This document shows positions 41,130 to 53,957 of a stretch of DNA of 64,000 bases, one piece after another. The position numbers and the translations under genes were made by a program. The notes beneath the pieces were generated by a model. The model had not been told where the DNA came from. It saw nothing but the letters and a program-made list of their open reading frames with translations, and searched no databases. The DNA lies in NCBI RefSeq assembly GCF_042242105.1, contig NC_092021.1, forward strand, positions 5,940,355-6,004,354, written 5' to 3'. This DNA comes from Pempheris klunzingeri (taxonomy: Eukaryota; Chordata; Actinopteri; Acropomatiformes; Pempheridae). Position 1 is the stretch's first letter. Each line of letters opens with the position of its first letter.

Positions 41130-41267
41130 GTCCTGCAGACAGCATTCCGGGTGGAGAGAGTGAGAGAAAGAGAAAGACAGGAGAGGTTTGAGGCCGTAGA
41201 CTGTACATTCACAGCGGGACACACGGGCTGTATGTCCACACCAGCTGCGGCGTTTCGGCAGGATATG
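41130..41267 (+). other. clasp1: probable noncoding first exon of clasp1
   Basis: GC-rich sequence right after the NRF1 site, ending in a strong donor (ggatatg|gtgagt). The left border is a guess. It holds an ATG at 41232 that opens a short upstream frame. Confidence 0.5.
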
Positions 41268-41636
41268 GTGAGTAGAAAGGTGGAAGATGTAGGAAGACCT
41301 CCTCGCCTCCTTGTCACATTTTTCTTGTCTTTGTGCTTTTGCCTTTCTGCCCGGCTGCGAACTGACGTTTCATTGAAAGGAAGGGCTTCACCAGGGGCTA
41401 GCTTTAGCCGTCATACCCCACACACCCCGCTGTGTTTGGTACAGTGGGAAGGCTAAGCGGCACTTTTATGGGCAAACAAAGAAAAAGGGACGCGTCACGC
41501 CACGGTGGAAAATACAGGGAGGCTCATGTTCCACGGTGGCTGCGCGTGGAAGCTGTCAGGGCGCTAGCAGTGATGGTCAGGCTCTGAGCTAGCTGGAGCT
41601 CAGCTAACAGAAAAAAAAAAAAAAAAAAGCAGACTG

Positions 41637-41637
<1 letters not shown>

Positions 41638-41703
<66 letters not shown>
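41638..41703. repeat. (TG)n microsatellite
   Basis: About 33 uninterrupted TG units. Confidence 0.95.
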
Positions 41704-41704
<1 letters not shown>

Positions 41705-41903
41705 CATAACACACGCCAAGCAAATCTGTGTCACAAGGATGTCAAAAACAATTTTTAGGGTGTAATCATGTTACAGATGTTTAAATTAAATGTGATTTGC
41801 ACGTATTGTATATGTAACAGTGAAAAGAGCCTCATAATAAATAACACATCTAATACATTATTACTGAAATGTATCCCAGCTTCTCCCACATTCACTTCCA
41901 CTT

Positions 41904-41909
<6 letters not shown>

Positions 41910-41957
<48 letters not shown>
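41910..41957. repeat. (CT)n(CA)n compound microsatellite
   Basis: CT run passing directly into about 18 CA units. Confidence 0.95.
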
Positions 41958-41960
<3 letters not shown>

Positions 41961-43704
41961 ATTGTGCATACACAGTCATGTACATTTCATAATACACAGA
42001 CACATGCACACAGTGTGTTTTATTCGTCCTGCTCTGTTTATCCTGCATCTATTTTATCCGCTTATTCCTGTTTTAAGTGGAATTTATAAGCCTAACCAGG
42101 CACGGAGGCTGGTGGAAACTAGTTTCAGCTATGGGTAACTATCTGTAATCTGGGTTTATCTATACTGTCACTGCTAATTCAGCTAGTGGATTTCTCACAT
42201 TATATGTTGTGCTTTAACAACACGATCAGTCTAATGATGATTAGGTCATTCAGACATTAGGGCACCGAGAAGGTTGTAGTCGAGTGAATCAGGCCCGTAT
42301 CTAGCTTCAAAACATGCAGGCTTGATTTTCACTTCCCACAACAAAGGCCCACATGTGATAGGTGATGTTTAAGCATTCCTCGCTGGTAGATAATCTTCTC
42401 ACACAAAAGGCCTGTGGTTGTTTGAAGGGGAGAGTCCCCCGTTAGCATATGATCGAACAGTTCGGAGCTGGAGCAAATAAACACCGCAGTGAGGTCCTTG
42501 TGCCGTATTCCTATGAAGACCAACCCCTCAGCCCCCCCCCCCCGTGTTTCCACGGCAGTGCTGGGTTGTCAGCTGAGGGTTTGAAGCTGTCAGAGATGGG
42601 GGGGATGTGTGTGTTTGTTATTTTGTTTTTCAGTGTTGATTTTCTTTCAGTTTTTGATAATATTCTTGAAAGTACATATGGTGTTTTTGCAGTAGCGGAT
42701 ATAGCTCATCACTGGCTGGCAACACTGGCTCATTCAATGCTCCATTGGGAATTACCCTGAGGTACCGTGGATGCACTCACACTGTATTTTCACAAGCATG
42801 TCAATGCGACGGAAGGAAGTCGCTCTTTTAGGTACAAGCTCCTTCTCCTGTTCAGCGTTACCCTGCTCTTTGTCCTGTTCACTTTCCTCCATGTTTGTGT
42901 ACATTTGTGCAGAATTCCTGGCTGCATTAGTGCTTTGCAGAAGTACATGGCAAATAATGAAAGATATTGCTGTAAAAAGTGGGATTCGTAACACGACAAA
43001 GTCAACAATAGAGCATAAATAACACACAACACACTCAGTTGTCACTTTTATTAGGTATGCCCAGCTAAACTTAAGCAGTCTAATGCAAGAGCCCTGCAAC
43101 AAGTGCTCCCTTCATGAAGGCTATATGTTCAGTTTTAGAGAGATGGGTTAGGTTTAGTACTGTGCTATACCGCCAGGTGTTTTTGTTGTTTTGTCCCCAT
43201 TTACAGTATATCAGTCAGGGTAGGCTAAATAATACAAATGTCTTTTTGTATAATTCAGTACAGTTCAACAGCACCACACGCTACACAGCTCCTTTTAACA
43301 GTTTCAATAGAAACTGAACATCATAATCCTCATGAAGGGAGGAGTTATTGAATGGCTTTTGTATCAGACTGCATGAGTTTAGCCAGGTCTACCTACACTG
43401 AGTGTATATTGCCCTAATTACAGTTGCGTGTGATTGGTGCACATCTCATTCCAAAAACCACGATCATTAATCTGCTGCTATAACCCTCGGCTCTTCTGAG
43501 CTTTCCGCAAGATGTTGTAACCTGGATGCAGATTTTTTTTTTTTTTTTATCACTTTACTGTGGGGATTTTCTCCATTTATCAGACAAGACTTTAAATCTG
43601 AAATGTACTAGGAGGAATCAGTGATGATGTTCCTTATTTAAAAGAAGAGATCTGATAACGAATTGACTCTGCTCTAATGTCTGCTGTCCTTTCTGCTCCT
43701 TCAG

Positions 43705-44234
43705 GGCTCTCCAGGGCAGATCCCGGGACAAGACATGGAGCTCTAAGCCAGCCCTCTCCATCCATCTCCATTTGCTGCCTTGCACGCTGCTCTCCAAAAC
43801 CACTTCTACCCCTGCCATAGCGGTTTGGCTCAGACTCCTCTAAGAGAAGAAGAGGGGGGAAAAACCCAAGTGGGAGGGAGTAGTAAACTTTCCCCAGCTG
43901 CTGTCCAGACACACACATGCTGCATTGCTGCCATTCCCTAAGCCCTGCTCCATCCATCCCCAGGGCACGGCCACTAGCTTGCTAGCGAGCTAGCACTTTG
44001 CACAAAGACGAGGCCTGTCCTTAGGGATAAAAATACAAGCAGACTGTGTACACTTGGCTATTTTTTTCCCCTCCCTTTTCCGGGTCACCCAGCCACACAC
44101 TCATTAACCGGGGCGCCTTTTGTTTAACTGTCATTCCCGCTGCTTTGAGCAGTGGAAGATTGCTAGTAGCTAGTCAGTCATTCAACCAGGCAGACTGAGG
44201 AAGCCAGAGGGGTTGGTTATCCGAGGCCAGGATG
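43705..44234 (+). other. clasp1: clasp1 5' leader within exon 2
   Basis: 530 nt between the acceptor and the start codon. It contains additional upstream ATGs (e.g. 43735, 43918), so translation may be restrained. GC-richer than the flanking introns. Confidence 0.6.
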
Positions 44235-44429
44235 ATGGAGCCCAGCATGGAGAACTGCCTGGCCCAGGTCCTGCAGAAGGATGTGGGCCGGAGGCTGCAG
44301 GTGGGCCAAGAAATCATTGATTACATTTTGGACAAGGAGAAGTCCCACGACCTGGAGCAGGATCAGACGGCACTGGACAAGATGGTCGACGGCATCGCCA
44401 GTTCCTGGGTCAACTCCAGCAACTTCAAG
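44235..44429 (+). CDS. clasp1: CLASP1 N-terminus (first coding exon)
   Basis: CLASP1 is a TOG-domain protein that binds microtubule plus ends and kinetochores and stabilises growing microtubules. 65 codons, phase 0: MEPSMENCLAQVLQKDVGRR, LQVGQEIIDYILDKEKSHDL, then DQTALDKMVDGIASSWVNSSNFK, the opening of TOG1, nearly the human MEPRMESCLAQVLQKDVGKR form. A second ATG directly upstream (44232) could add one methionine. The exon starts at 43705 (acceptor cttcag), giving a leader of over 500 nt in this exon. Donor gtaaac. The next exon (expected to begin with V or VVLLGMDIL) is not in the window. CLASP1 rather than CLASP2 follows from linkage to nifk and gli2. Confidence 0.92.
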
Positions 44430-47400
44430 GTAAACTCCCCCCGACAATAAGGACTATGAGACAGTATCAAATTGTAGACAGGATTCCACAAACATGACCT
44501 GCACCCACACTGATTTAAGCCTTTACAATAACCAAGGCTGGACATTGACAGTTTTCCTTACACCTGTGAGTTAAATAGAATGACTGGAAAACAACTACGC
44601 TACAGTGGAAGCTTGTGCAGAATTCTTTGTTTTTCACTGTGTTTAGACTATACTTCCATATCATTGTACAATCAAATAATGGCCTTTTTCCAGTTTGTTT
44701 TTAACGAGGAATTTCCCGTTTTTCTGACAATTCGCTGTGCAGTAAAGCAAAATGATGTCAGACAAGCTAACGCACATAGCATTATTGTTTCACCTCTTGT
44801 TTCACCATTGTTCATCTGTGAGTGATTGCGCTTTATTTTGGCATTCAATCTAGGGCACAACTTTATCTGACCCTAAATTGTGATTCCATCAGCAGTTCTT
44901 ATCAGTGCGCAACCACAGGTTGCTTTCTCTGCCATGACTGCAAAAACACATTGTTTACTAAATCTCTGATTTCACGTAGAGATATGCCGCTTTTGCTCTG
45001 TGTGGGCCTACAAATGTCAAGAGATATCTGCCTGAACAAAGCCAAGCCTGCCTCCAATGCCCTACATACTGTAGCTTAGCGAGGACGGGGAAGGCTTTTA
45101 GTCTCTCTGCAGTATCAGTGCTGTGATGCTATGTTGTGCCTGGATGGTAGATTTTGCGTGCTGCAAATGACCATGTGTGTTACACGGCTGTGTTTCTGTT
45201 CAGAGAAGTCTGGTACATAGTGATGCGAGGCCGGGGAGAGTTTGAAATGTGTGTTTAGGACACAGAGCAAGGGAGGCTTAATTGGATCTGGCCTGGTTAC
45301 AGTTCAAGGTACTGGATGGTGCGAGCCGGCAGATATGGGGCATCACAAAGAGGAGTAATTACTTCAGGTTGCAGACAAACTTCCTTACACTGTACCAAAC
45401 TAGAATTTGGCGTTGTTTAGGGTGTATATTGTGGAATTCTCCACAGGGCAGAAATTGAAATTTTCTTAAAAATGCATTTTCTTTCCTGTTTTAAGCAGGA
45501 CTTAAAAGTTGTTCTCTTTGCGTTTCATTTTCTGGGTGTTATAAAGCTTGTGACAGCTTAGGTGAGTCGACCTGTCACAAACAGACATGTCCTCTTTTTA
45601 AGGTCTGACAGGACTGGTAGACACACACATCTGCACTTTACTACCCGTGTTGTTAGTTCGGCCAGCAGAGGCAGTATCCTCAGCACAGGCCTAAATGATC
45701 ACTTGGCAACTAATGTGGAAACTATCTAGTTAGAAGGGGGAGGGCAGAGAATTGAATTGAGAGGGAGATGAAGGGAGAGGAGGGGGAGCGAGAGAGAAAG
45801 AAAGTGAGAGTGTGTGTGTGAGCGAGAGAGAGATTTTCATTTGCCATAAATGGAGCTTTGGGTGGATGCCTCTAATACCAAGCTGTTTAAACGAAGAGTT
45901 TTACAGTCGATCACTGCGCTGACATAAACTTCAGTGCACCATTCAGACATTCAATGTGTTTCTTTTGCTTCACACACAACAAACATAACATTGTTGCACT
46001 GCTAAACTGGAAAGCTGACAAGTCAAATACAAGTGAAAACTTTTTTTTTTTTTTTTTGCAGAGGAACAGGATTACTCAGTGTAGTTTGGGGTCCACAACA
46101 TAAGACTGATTGAAAAGCACTTCATTTTTCCACGAACAAAATGACATTTTCTCTACACCAACACTAGAATTGTGTCTCAAACATAATTAAATGCCCTTTT
46201 GCAGTCTGAAGCATGGGTATGTAGGGTGGACATTTTGCAGTCTCAGTTCTATATTAATGCTTTAGCTTGTTTCAGCCTGTAACCTTTTATTAGGCTCGTG
46301 TAGTTTCAAATGGTTGTTCAAGCATTACAGTAGGTTTGCACATGTTCAGTGACTATTATTTTTACAGAACCTTTGTTTAGTTAGTGTCAGGTGTGCTCGC
46401 TGTCGCAGTACCTGCCAAAGCTGAGCTGTTACACTGTAAAACACACGCAAGACAATGATACAGGATGTCATTGTTTACATGGCAGACTTGGTAACCCACA
46501 GTGACGTGCTGCTAGCTACATTCTTCACAGTAACTGGAAGACAGAGAAGCCGTCTTATCTAAGATTGATAATATTATCTTGAGAATGACATACCACATAC
46601 CACAGTACATTTGTTCACCCTGGTCAGGTTGATATTTTTGAAGAAAGGATTCATTGAGTAGCCAGATTCATATCTCAGCCATGGCAGTGTTGAAGCCTTA
46701 AAACAAAACTACCACTTCTCTTCCCAAAAGGCCCCTACACGTACAAATGACCGATGAGACACCGAGATGGAGCACAAGCGCATTTGTTCGCAATGTGGTC
46801 AGTAATGTCTTGGATATGCCCTTCGTAAGGGAGCAGAAAGCACGGCCACCACTGATCGCTGTCGCCAGGCTATTCTGACTGTTTCTAAATCAAGCGGTTT
46901 AATGATTCATGCACATGCAATTTCAAATGAAAAGAGACGGACACCTCTTGATGCAGTTGTCGTTTTCCACAGCGATCTCCTTCTATAGTGCCCCATCCAT
47001 CGTGGGGTGTGTCAAGTGAGCAGCCACATCCCAGCTGTGGTTTCAGCTGCTAAGTCAACTTGAAACAAGGCCACATACACCTAACAATTGGCTAAATGCA
47101 GAGGTCCGGTGCTTTTGGAGACCTAGAGTGAGTGTGCATGTTTGTCAGAGGCACACTTAATTCACTATAATGGTGTTGTAGATAATCTGCAGTCGGCCTG
47201 AGATTAAATTTAGTGTGCTACTTGTCTGAGTGTGTTTCTGGTTACACCTGCACACGATGCATGCACAAACCTGCTTGACATGTGAAATGTTCCCTGTGTG
47301 CTCCATAGGGGGTGGTTCCTCCCATACTGTGCCATGCAGAGGCCACTCCCACCTGAAGATTCAGACTTTTGTAGTATCCCATCACTTCTGGCTCATCACA

Positions 47401-47755
47401 TTTAATGCCATTTTAAGCAGCTAGCTGACCCTAATACAGAAAGCATAACACTGAAATAAGCTTCAGTCACCATGCCAACGGGACTGACTGACTGCAGCGG
47501 TTCAAGGTGGGAGATTTAACAGAATACTCTCCAGACTTTGGAATCGTGATCACGCAAATACTAAATAAATAAATAAAGAGGATGCTCTAATGCTTTAATG
47601 AAAGCAGTCTTCTCCTCGGGTCATACTTTCAGTTTGAAATGCAACATGATTTGGGCATTCAGAGAATTTTAATTAATGAGTCTTTGAAAAAGCGCACAGC
47701 AAGAAAAAGCACAAGGAAAAAAGGATGTGATTTGTACTTTCATAGCCCCCCCCCC

Positions 47756-47756
<1 letters not shown>

Positions 47757-47789
<33 letters not shown>
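47757..47789. repeat. (CA)n microsatellite
   Basis: CA run preceded by a C-run. Confidence 0.95.
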
Positions 47790-47791
<2 letters not shown>

Positions 47792-48789
47792 TTCCTGCCT
47801 CCAGGAGACCAGTTAGGCTCTTGTCAGTAACCATCCATCACGTCACCTCTGCCTTCCATCATTTTCAACTCTACCTCTCCTTGTGCAGAGCTGAGCCTGG
47901 GAGCTGAGCTGGGTTACTGACTAAATCAATGAAGGCTGGCAGGGCTGGTTTCTGGGTTGACGAGGCTTGAGGCCATCGCTCAGACATCCCAGTGCCACCT
48001 GTAACGTTGTTAGACATGTCCGATCGGAGCGGCCTTATACGACTATATGATGACAGACACTACACTCTCTACAGGAGCTCTGCAGCGTTTGGGATCTTAC
48101 TTCTAGGGACAATTTAATAGCTGCTCTAGTATTATGTGGTACCTTTTAAAGAGACATTTATTCGAGACTTGCACTTTTACTTCTGGTCCTGACCCCCCCA
48201 GCTTGTCACATGTATGCATTCTGTTGGATAACTCTAAGCACCAGGCCTGTGGTCAGTTTCTCTCTTAATTTCAGATCCACAGATGCTTTAGGAACCTAGC
48301 ATGACCTCCCCTGCCTGTCCTGCGCAGTGCGGGCCCTCTCCTGGGGCTTTAGTCAGCACAGCTATAACTGTTTGTGAAATGTGTCCAAGCTTGTGCTTCT
48401 CATATTCAGGACAGTGGACTGGTGCTGTCTTTGGGGAGCCACTGATGTGGAAAGGCTTTTTCCTCTGCTGCTCATTACTGTTTACTGTTTGGTTTTATGT
48501 AGGATGGTAATGGAATTTCCTCTCGCTTCCGTCTACAGAAACTGCCTTTATGTGGTCTCTTAGACCAGAAGGGTTGAGATATAGTTATGTGTATCACAAC
48601 AATGATTTCACCTGTTAGGCCCATGCATGATATAAGAAGCATGGTCTTTCTTCAACATAAACAAATCTCAGTTGTCAGATTGTAGGGATGAGTTTTATAT
48701 GCTTTATTAACATATTGCTATGTATGCCTGTGATATGTTCTCCTCACAACTCCGTGGTGCATGGTGCTCTGCATGTCTGCATGTGTCAA

Positions 48790-49248
48790 AAGATGGTTGT
48801 GGTCAGTACAGCTCGGCCGTGTTGTGTTACTTTGCGCTGCTTGCATGACTACACGTCGAACAGTTTCTTCCTTTCTGCAGGCCGTCAGGCTCGTGAATGA
48901 ATCCCACACACACTCACTCTGAACTGGACTAACTCACTGAACATGCACTTTATAATCCATACTGTTATCTTTCTGTTTACATGCAAAGCGCACTTTATAA
49001 CACACTTTATTCCACCAAAGTTTTCATGACGCACAGTGCACTTTACGACCACTGCTGCTGGCTCAGGTGTTGTATAGTCATAGTTTATTATACTCTGCTT
49101 ACTTATATTTATTTAGTTAGACCCTTTTATTTTAAATTTAGAGTGTTACTTAGATTGTATTTGCTCAGCGATGGGGGGTAGAGTAAGAATTACACTGTAC
49201 GGTGGTGGTTTTCTGTGCATATGACAATAAACATCTTGAATCTTGAAT
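48790..49248 (+). repeat. non-LTR retrotransposon 3' end
   Basis: 48855-48899 reads as the last codons of a LINE ORF (SNSFF ... then 'gccgtcaggctcgtgaatga'). An AT-rich tail with repeated 'gcactttat' follows, ending 'tgacaataaacatcttgaat' with a repeated cttgaat terminus. Clade uncertain. Confidence 0.65.
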
Positions 49249-50359
49249 GTGCCAAAACGACGTTTGTCGTCGCTGTATTATTGTACTGATGATTTGCTGT
49301 TTCCTGTTGCTCTCCATGGCTTGTGTTCTATCTTTAGAATTGTTCTTTTGCAGCTATTGCTGCCTTTATGATGTCTTTTAGTCTTAGTTCTGTGCATTTC
49401 ATCACTTTGTAGGCTTCAAAACAGCTCACCAAAGGACTGCAGTTGAAAACTAGCCAGCTTGCTAACACTGGCGCATTCACAGAAACGTTGATTAATGCGT
49501 GCTGTCCTTACAATATACATAAGGACAACACACATGGTGGTATAGTGTGGCACGTTGCTTTCGGGGGAAGTGATGGCATAGAAACGAGAATGGGACAGGA
49601 AAGTTGTCAAAGCCTTTTGTTTGTTTCAGGCTGTAGTCTGTGGCTGTGGGGATGACTGACCAGCTGACATCATCAAAGAGTAGGTGTATGTAACTCAGAC
49701 GCTCAGGCAGCTAAATGCTCCAGGGCGCAGCTGAATGACATCACTTTGAAGTTGTTCTCATAAAAGGCTGTTTCTGTTGCCCTGCAGGGGAATAATACGT
49801 CTCAACAGGATGTATTGCAAATAATGTGGCCTATTAAGGCAGGAGACTGTTTTCCCTCTGGCGACATTTTAAGTGCTTACATCGTTCGGCTTTAGTCTCC
49901 GTGCTGCTAAATGCTGAGACAAGCAGCAGTTATGTGGCTACAGTTGAACATTCAACAGTGGCTACAGTTGAACGTGACCTCTCACTCTCTCCGGTCCTCT
50001 ATTTTGTTTATGTGCAAAAACAGAAGCAGAAATGTTGGGATGTCCTGATCAAGTTTTGTCCCTTTTTAATATTTGTCTAATCTTTTTAATAGGTTCTTCC
50101 CTCACAAACTAGGTAACTATGTACAAATTACTTTGTAGAGTCTCTTTACTTAGTGTTCTTCAATCTGAAACTGACTCATGAAAAACCTAACATAAAACCA
50201 AGAGACCTGATCTGAAAAGGACAAATAGACCCAGTGATATTTATATTGATCCAAAATGCAGCAGACTCAAATACAGGGAGACCAGTAACACAGGCAGCAG
50301 CATGATTAGCGTCCACAACAGATAAAGAAAAAGAGCAGCAACGCATGTCATTTTGTCTG

Positions 50360-50440
50360 CAGTTCACACTGTCCCTCTCACGGTTCACACTGTCCCTCTC
50401 ACAGTTCGCACTCTCCGTCTCACAGTTCGCGCTCTCTGCC
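50360..50440. repeat. 21-bp tandem repeat, about 3.9 copies
   Basis: Units starting at 50360, 50381, 50402 and 50423 of the form c(a/g)gttc(a/g)cactgtccctctca with a few changes. Confidence 0.9.
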
Positions 50441-50633
50441 AGATTTGAGTGGGCCCTGGTTTTTACTCACCAAAATCCGGATAGCTCAGTTCACCTGTAG
50501 AGACCGAAGAGAAGAGTTGTAGTTCATCTAGCTACCTGGTCTGTCTCACTCAGTGTTTGTGTGTCTCTCCCTCCCTCCACTTGCTCAGTAGCATTTCTCT
50601 TTCTTTTACTGCATCAGAACTTGTGAAAGTGGG

Positions 50634-50640
<7 letters not shown>

Positions 50641-50679
<39 letters not shown>

Positions 50680-50717
50680 GTGCGTGCGTGCGTGTGTGTG
50701 TGTGCGTGTGTGTGTGT
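50641..50717. repeat. (TG)n microsatellite with CG interruptions
   Basis: 77 bp of GT with several CGTG variants in the second half. Confidence 0.95.
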
Positions 50718-52363
50718 AAGCTAAACCTATAGAGGAGCCTCTGTAACCTTTGTCCGAAGCTGTACACACAAACAAACACTTCACCTGTTGCATAGTAGAC
50801 TCTCTGTCTTCTTTATGGAAAACTGATAATCTGGCGAAGTTAGTGGAAACCTTTGAAAGTGACAGATTTCACACGTTATCTGCTTACAGTACAAGTCCAT
50901 GTGCCCCATGTGTGCTTGTGGACCAGGTCCGTTTCTCCAGTTAACCGGTCATTTGAGCTTAATGGGGGGACTTTGGAACTTGGCGTAGTCCAGCGATAAA
51001 TGTTAATCCTAAACCATGTTAACTTTGTGCGCCCTGGGAGAGCAGAGATTTGCGCAGGGCTCGGGGGGAAAGCTTTGCAACACACAGCACTCTGTATGTA
51101 CTGATGAACGGACGCCTTCAAGATGATGTAGAGCTTGTGTGTTCTGCCCCTGCTCTGACATTTGGCTTCATTTACAGAACACAAAAGTGCGCCTGTGTGT
51201 GTGTGTCTGTGGGAGAGAAGTTTGGGGGTGGCTGTGTGAGGATTTATGGGTTAAGAGTGAAGTCTGGAGGGTTCTATGTGTATATGTAGTGTGTTCTGAA
51301 TGAAGGAGCCACCATCACAAGATTTGTGTGGTTTTGTGGAGGATTTGCTTTTGTGTGGTTGTGATGTTCAGATATAATAATAGTGTTGCAAAATGCAATG
51401 TTTGTGATTCTTGTTGTCTAGGTTGTCTTCTGATAACTTCTTATTTTGATACGGTTCCAAGTTGGTGAATACCTGCTGTTACAATCGTTGTGTAACTAAC
51501 CTGTTATCAAACCAAAGAGCAGTGTACAAAAGGGTCAGGTCATCATTTAGCAAAATAGCAAATATTTATGTGTCTGTCAGAACTTGAGTTTTAGCTCAAG
51601 CTAAGTGTCAATGTTTCAATGTTAGTTTTTAAATAATCATGTATATTTGAAGCTTTGTTACTTAAAATTGTCAAATCTAAATAGATTCTAACCCAAAGCC
51701 CAGAGATTCTTAAGGATTTGGGCTTGATAAAAGTGGTGACACACATTTCGACTGCTGAGCAGATTATGAGTATGATTTGGGTGTGATGACTGATTGGACC
51801 TGGTCTGCTCCAGTCTGGGTCTGTTGGCACATCAGCTAAAATCGTGTGTATGACCCTTTTTCATCATTTTCAGCACAAATTGCCCCACATGTAAACGGTT
51901 TAACGTTCTGGTTGCTGCCCATGTTTGTTATGGTAGACGAACACAGAACAGTGGGCGTCCTTGTGGGATTTGTGGGGTCGTCTACCTCCAGAAATCCAGT
52001 GGTTCAGTGTGTGTCGAGTTTATTTATTCAGACATAAGGCGCATGCACTGTCTGCCTAAACAATCTGTGCAAGTTGGTAGGAACAATCTTTGTGTGGCGT
52101 GTGTTTGGAGGTTTCAGCTCGATTCCATACTGTATTCAAATTTGATGAAATATTAACAAGCTGTGACCATAACTCTGAAGGCATAAATGTTGAGTCTTGC
52201 AAGGTGAAGTAAAATATTCTGTATTTAACTAGACTGCTCTAGCTGAGTCAAATGAATAATTGAGTTTGGTCATAATATCCGTTTAATCATTCTCTTAAGA
52301 GAATATCTAGTGAAAGCGCCATTAGTTCTTTTTCAAATACTGTCCCCTTATTAATATTATGGT

Positions 52364-52398
52364 ATTTGGTCAAAGTTACTGGGTAGGTTTGACCAAAT
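52364..52398. repeat. perfect 11-bp inverted repeat (ATTTGGTCAAA)
   Basis: ATTTGGTCAAA (52364-52374) and TTTGACCAAAT (52388-52398) with 13 bp between. The arms contain GGTCA half-sites. Confidence 0.75.
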
Positions 52399-52679
52399 GC
52401 CAAATGCTAAGCAAATATTTGCCTCGTGTGGCTCGTTCGAGTTTGCTCGGCAGATCATGTTTATTAATTTGCGTTAGTTGCACGAATAAACACAATGACG
52501 GGAGAGCCGGGATGTAATGGCTGGGAATATTATGTGATATTTGCTGTAGCTGAATTTGAATACTGAATCAAGAAAAGAGTATGGGCAGACTTATTCTTCT
52601 TTCTTAGCCGTGGGTAGCTTAGAGGTAGCACATGTCATTAGAATATCAGAAGATGAGCGAGACAATCCCCTGTAGGAAG

Positions 52680-52915
52680 TGTCGTTGTGGGGTGGGGGCA
52701 CACCCTGGACTGGTCGCCAGTCAATCACAGGTCCGATGAATAGAGAAGGGCAACCATACACACTCACACACACACCTACAGTCACTTTAGAGTCACCAAT
52801 GAACCTAACCTGCATGTCTTTGGACTTTGGAAGCCGGAGTACCTGGAATGAATCCATGCAAACACAGAGAGAACATGCAAACTCCATTGACAAAGACCCC
52901 AGATTCAAACTGCAA
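52680..52915 (-). repeat. RTE-like LINE 3'-tail relic
   Basis: The minus strand carries 'gtttgcatgttctctctgtg', 'ccaaagacatgcaggttagg' and 'gattgactggcgaccagtcc', standard phrases of the fish RTE-type 3' region, same family as 15655-15775. Confidence 0.75.
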
Positions 52916-53189
52916 ACCAGCCGGCAAACAGATTCCAACCTGGACCTATATATGAGTTCATCATTTTTCATTCAACCTAAAGGTGCCCAGCCCACATGGG
53001 CTTACAAGACATTACTTACATGAAGTACAGAGGTGAGGGAAACAAAAGGAAGCAAGCCAATACGTGGTGCTCTACACATGTGTCTAGCACATCACAGATA
53101 GAAACATAATATAAAGATACAGCACTGTCATACACATAGGTCATACATTGATTGAATATAAAGACAAACATATCAACACCAACAGGCAG

Positions 53190-53290
53190 TTTAGGGTTTT
53201 TAGTTGTTTCTGGATTGTGGAAGGAAGGAGGAGCCTCTGAGGGAAACCTCTGCAGACTGAGGGATAACATGCAAACTCTTGGCAGGAAAT
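53190..53290 (-). repeat. second RTE-like tail fragment
   Basis: A diverged second piece of the same family ('gagtttgcatgttatccctc' on the minus strand), 275 bp from the first. Confidence 0.6.
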
Positions 53291-53527
53291 ACATTTGAAT
53301 TGATCTTCAAAAAATTCTACATTGACTGATCTTGCAATGGCAGCATCAAAGCTAGTTGTGAGTTGAGCTAATGCGATGGCTTGTCAGCAGTGTGGTGTGT
53401 AGTGGACCTCCATGCCTGTGGTAGGTGTGTGTGCTGTACCGTACATGTTGCATGTATAACGACAGCAGAGCCAGCTTGGCAACAGGGCTGCGCCATGATG
53501 TAAATGACGCAGCAAGGGATAGAGGGA

Positions 53528-53552
53528 GAGGAGGAGGAGGAGGAGGAGGAGT
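53528..53552. repeat. (GGA)n trinucleotide run
   Basis: Eight uninterrupted units. Confidence 0.95.
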
Positions 53553-53909
53553 GCAGACACACTGTATTGATGGACTTCCCGCTGATGCCTGGAGAGCCAG
53601 TGTTAACGCACCCAGCACCTAGATTCTCTTGTTTTCTGTTATACATCACTCCTTCCTCTTCTCTTTTTCCGTCTATGCTCCTAATTTATTTTCTAGTTCA
53701 TTTATTCTTTCTGTTCTCTGACTTCCCTCTCCTTTTCTCTCTTTCTCTAGTTGTCCTTCACATTTGCCCTATTTTTAACCCTGTGAGACCTCCACCTCCT
53801 TTGTTATCTCTCTCGCTGAATGCAATCTCTGCTTTCCTGGCCTATTTAGAGATTGCGCTGTGTAAAAGATGAACCTTTTGTGTGTCACCACCACTGCCAC
53901 TGTCATTGT

Positions 53910-53941
<32 letters not shown>

Positions 53942-53957
53942 CCACCAGCAGCAGCTG
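53910..53957. repeat. (CAG)n trinucleotide run
   Basis: Ten CAG units, two CAC, then more CAG. Intronic, no supported coding frame. Confidence 0.95.

Larger units (their letters stand above)
41268..43704 (+). other. clasp1: clasp1 intron 1 (predicted)
   Basis: No exon seen. Holds an A-run (41611-41628), a (TG)n tract (41638-41703), a (CT)n(CA)n compound run (41910-41957), a C-run at about 42532-42543 and a T-run near 43533. Ends in the acceptor ctgctccttcag. Confidence 0.5.
41232..43746 (+). other. clasp1: possible upstream ORF in the clasp1 leader, split by an intron
   Basis: ATG at 41232-41234 reads 12 codons to the exon 1 donor at 41267, then 13 codons from the exon 2 acceptor (43705) to TAA at 43744-43746, 25 residues in all. 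It depends on the exon 1 call. The clasp1 ATG lies about 490 nt further on. Confidence 0.4.

Noticed and set aside
40673..41317. 214-codon open frame on the minus strand across the clasp1 promoter
   Set aside because: Longest unexplained frame, but it covers promoter motifs and the first exon, has no family resemblance and low-complexity composition. A protein search would decide.
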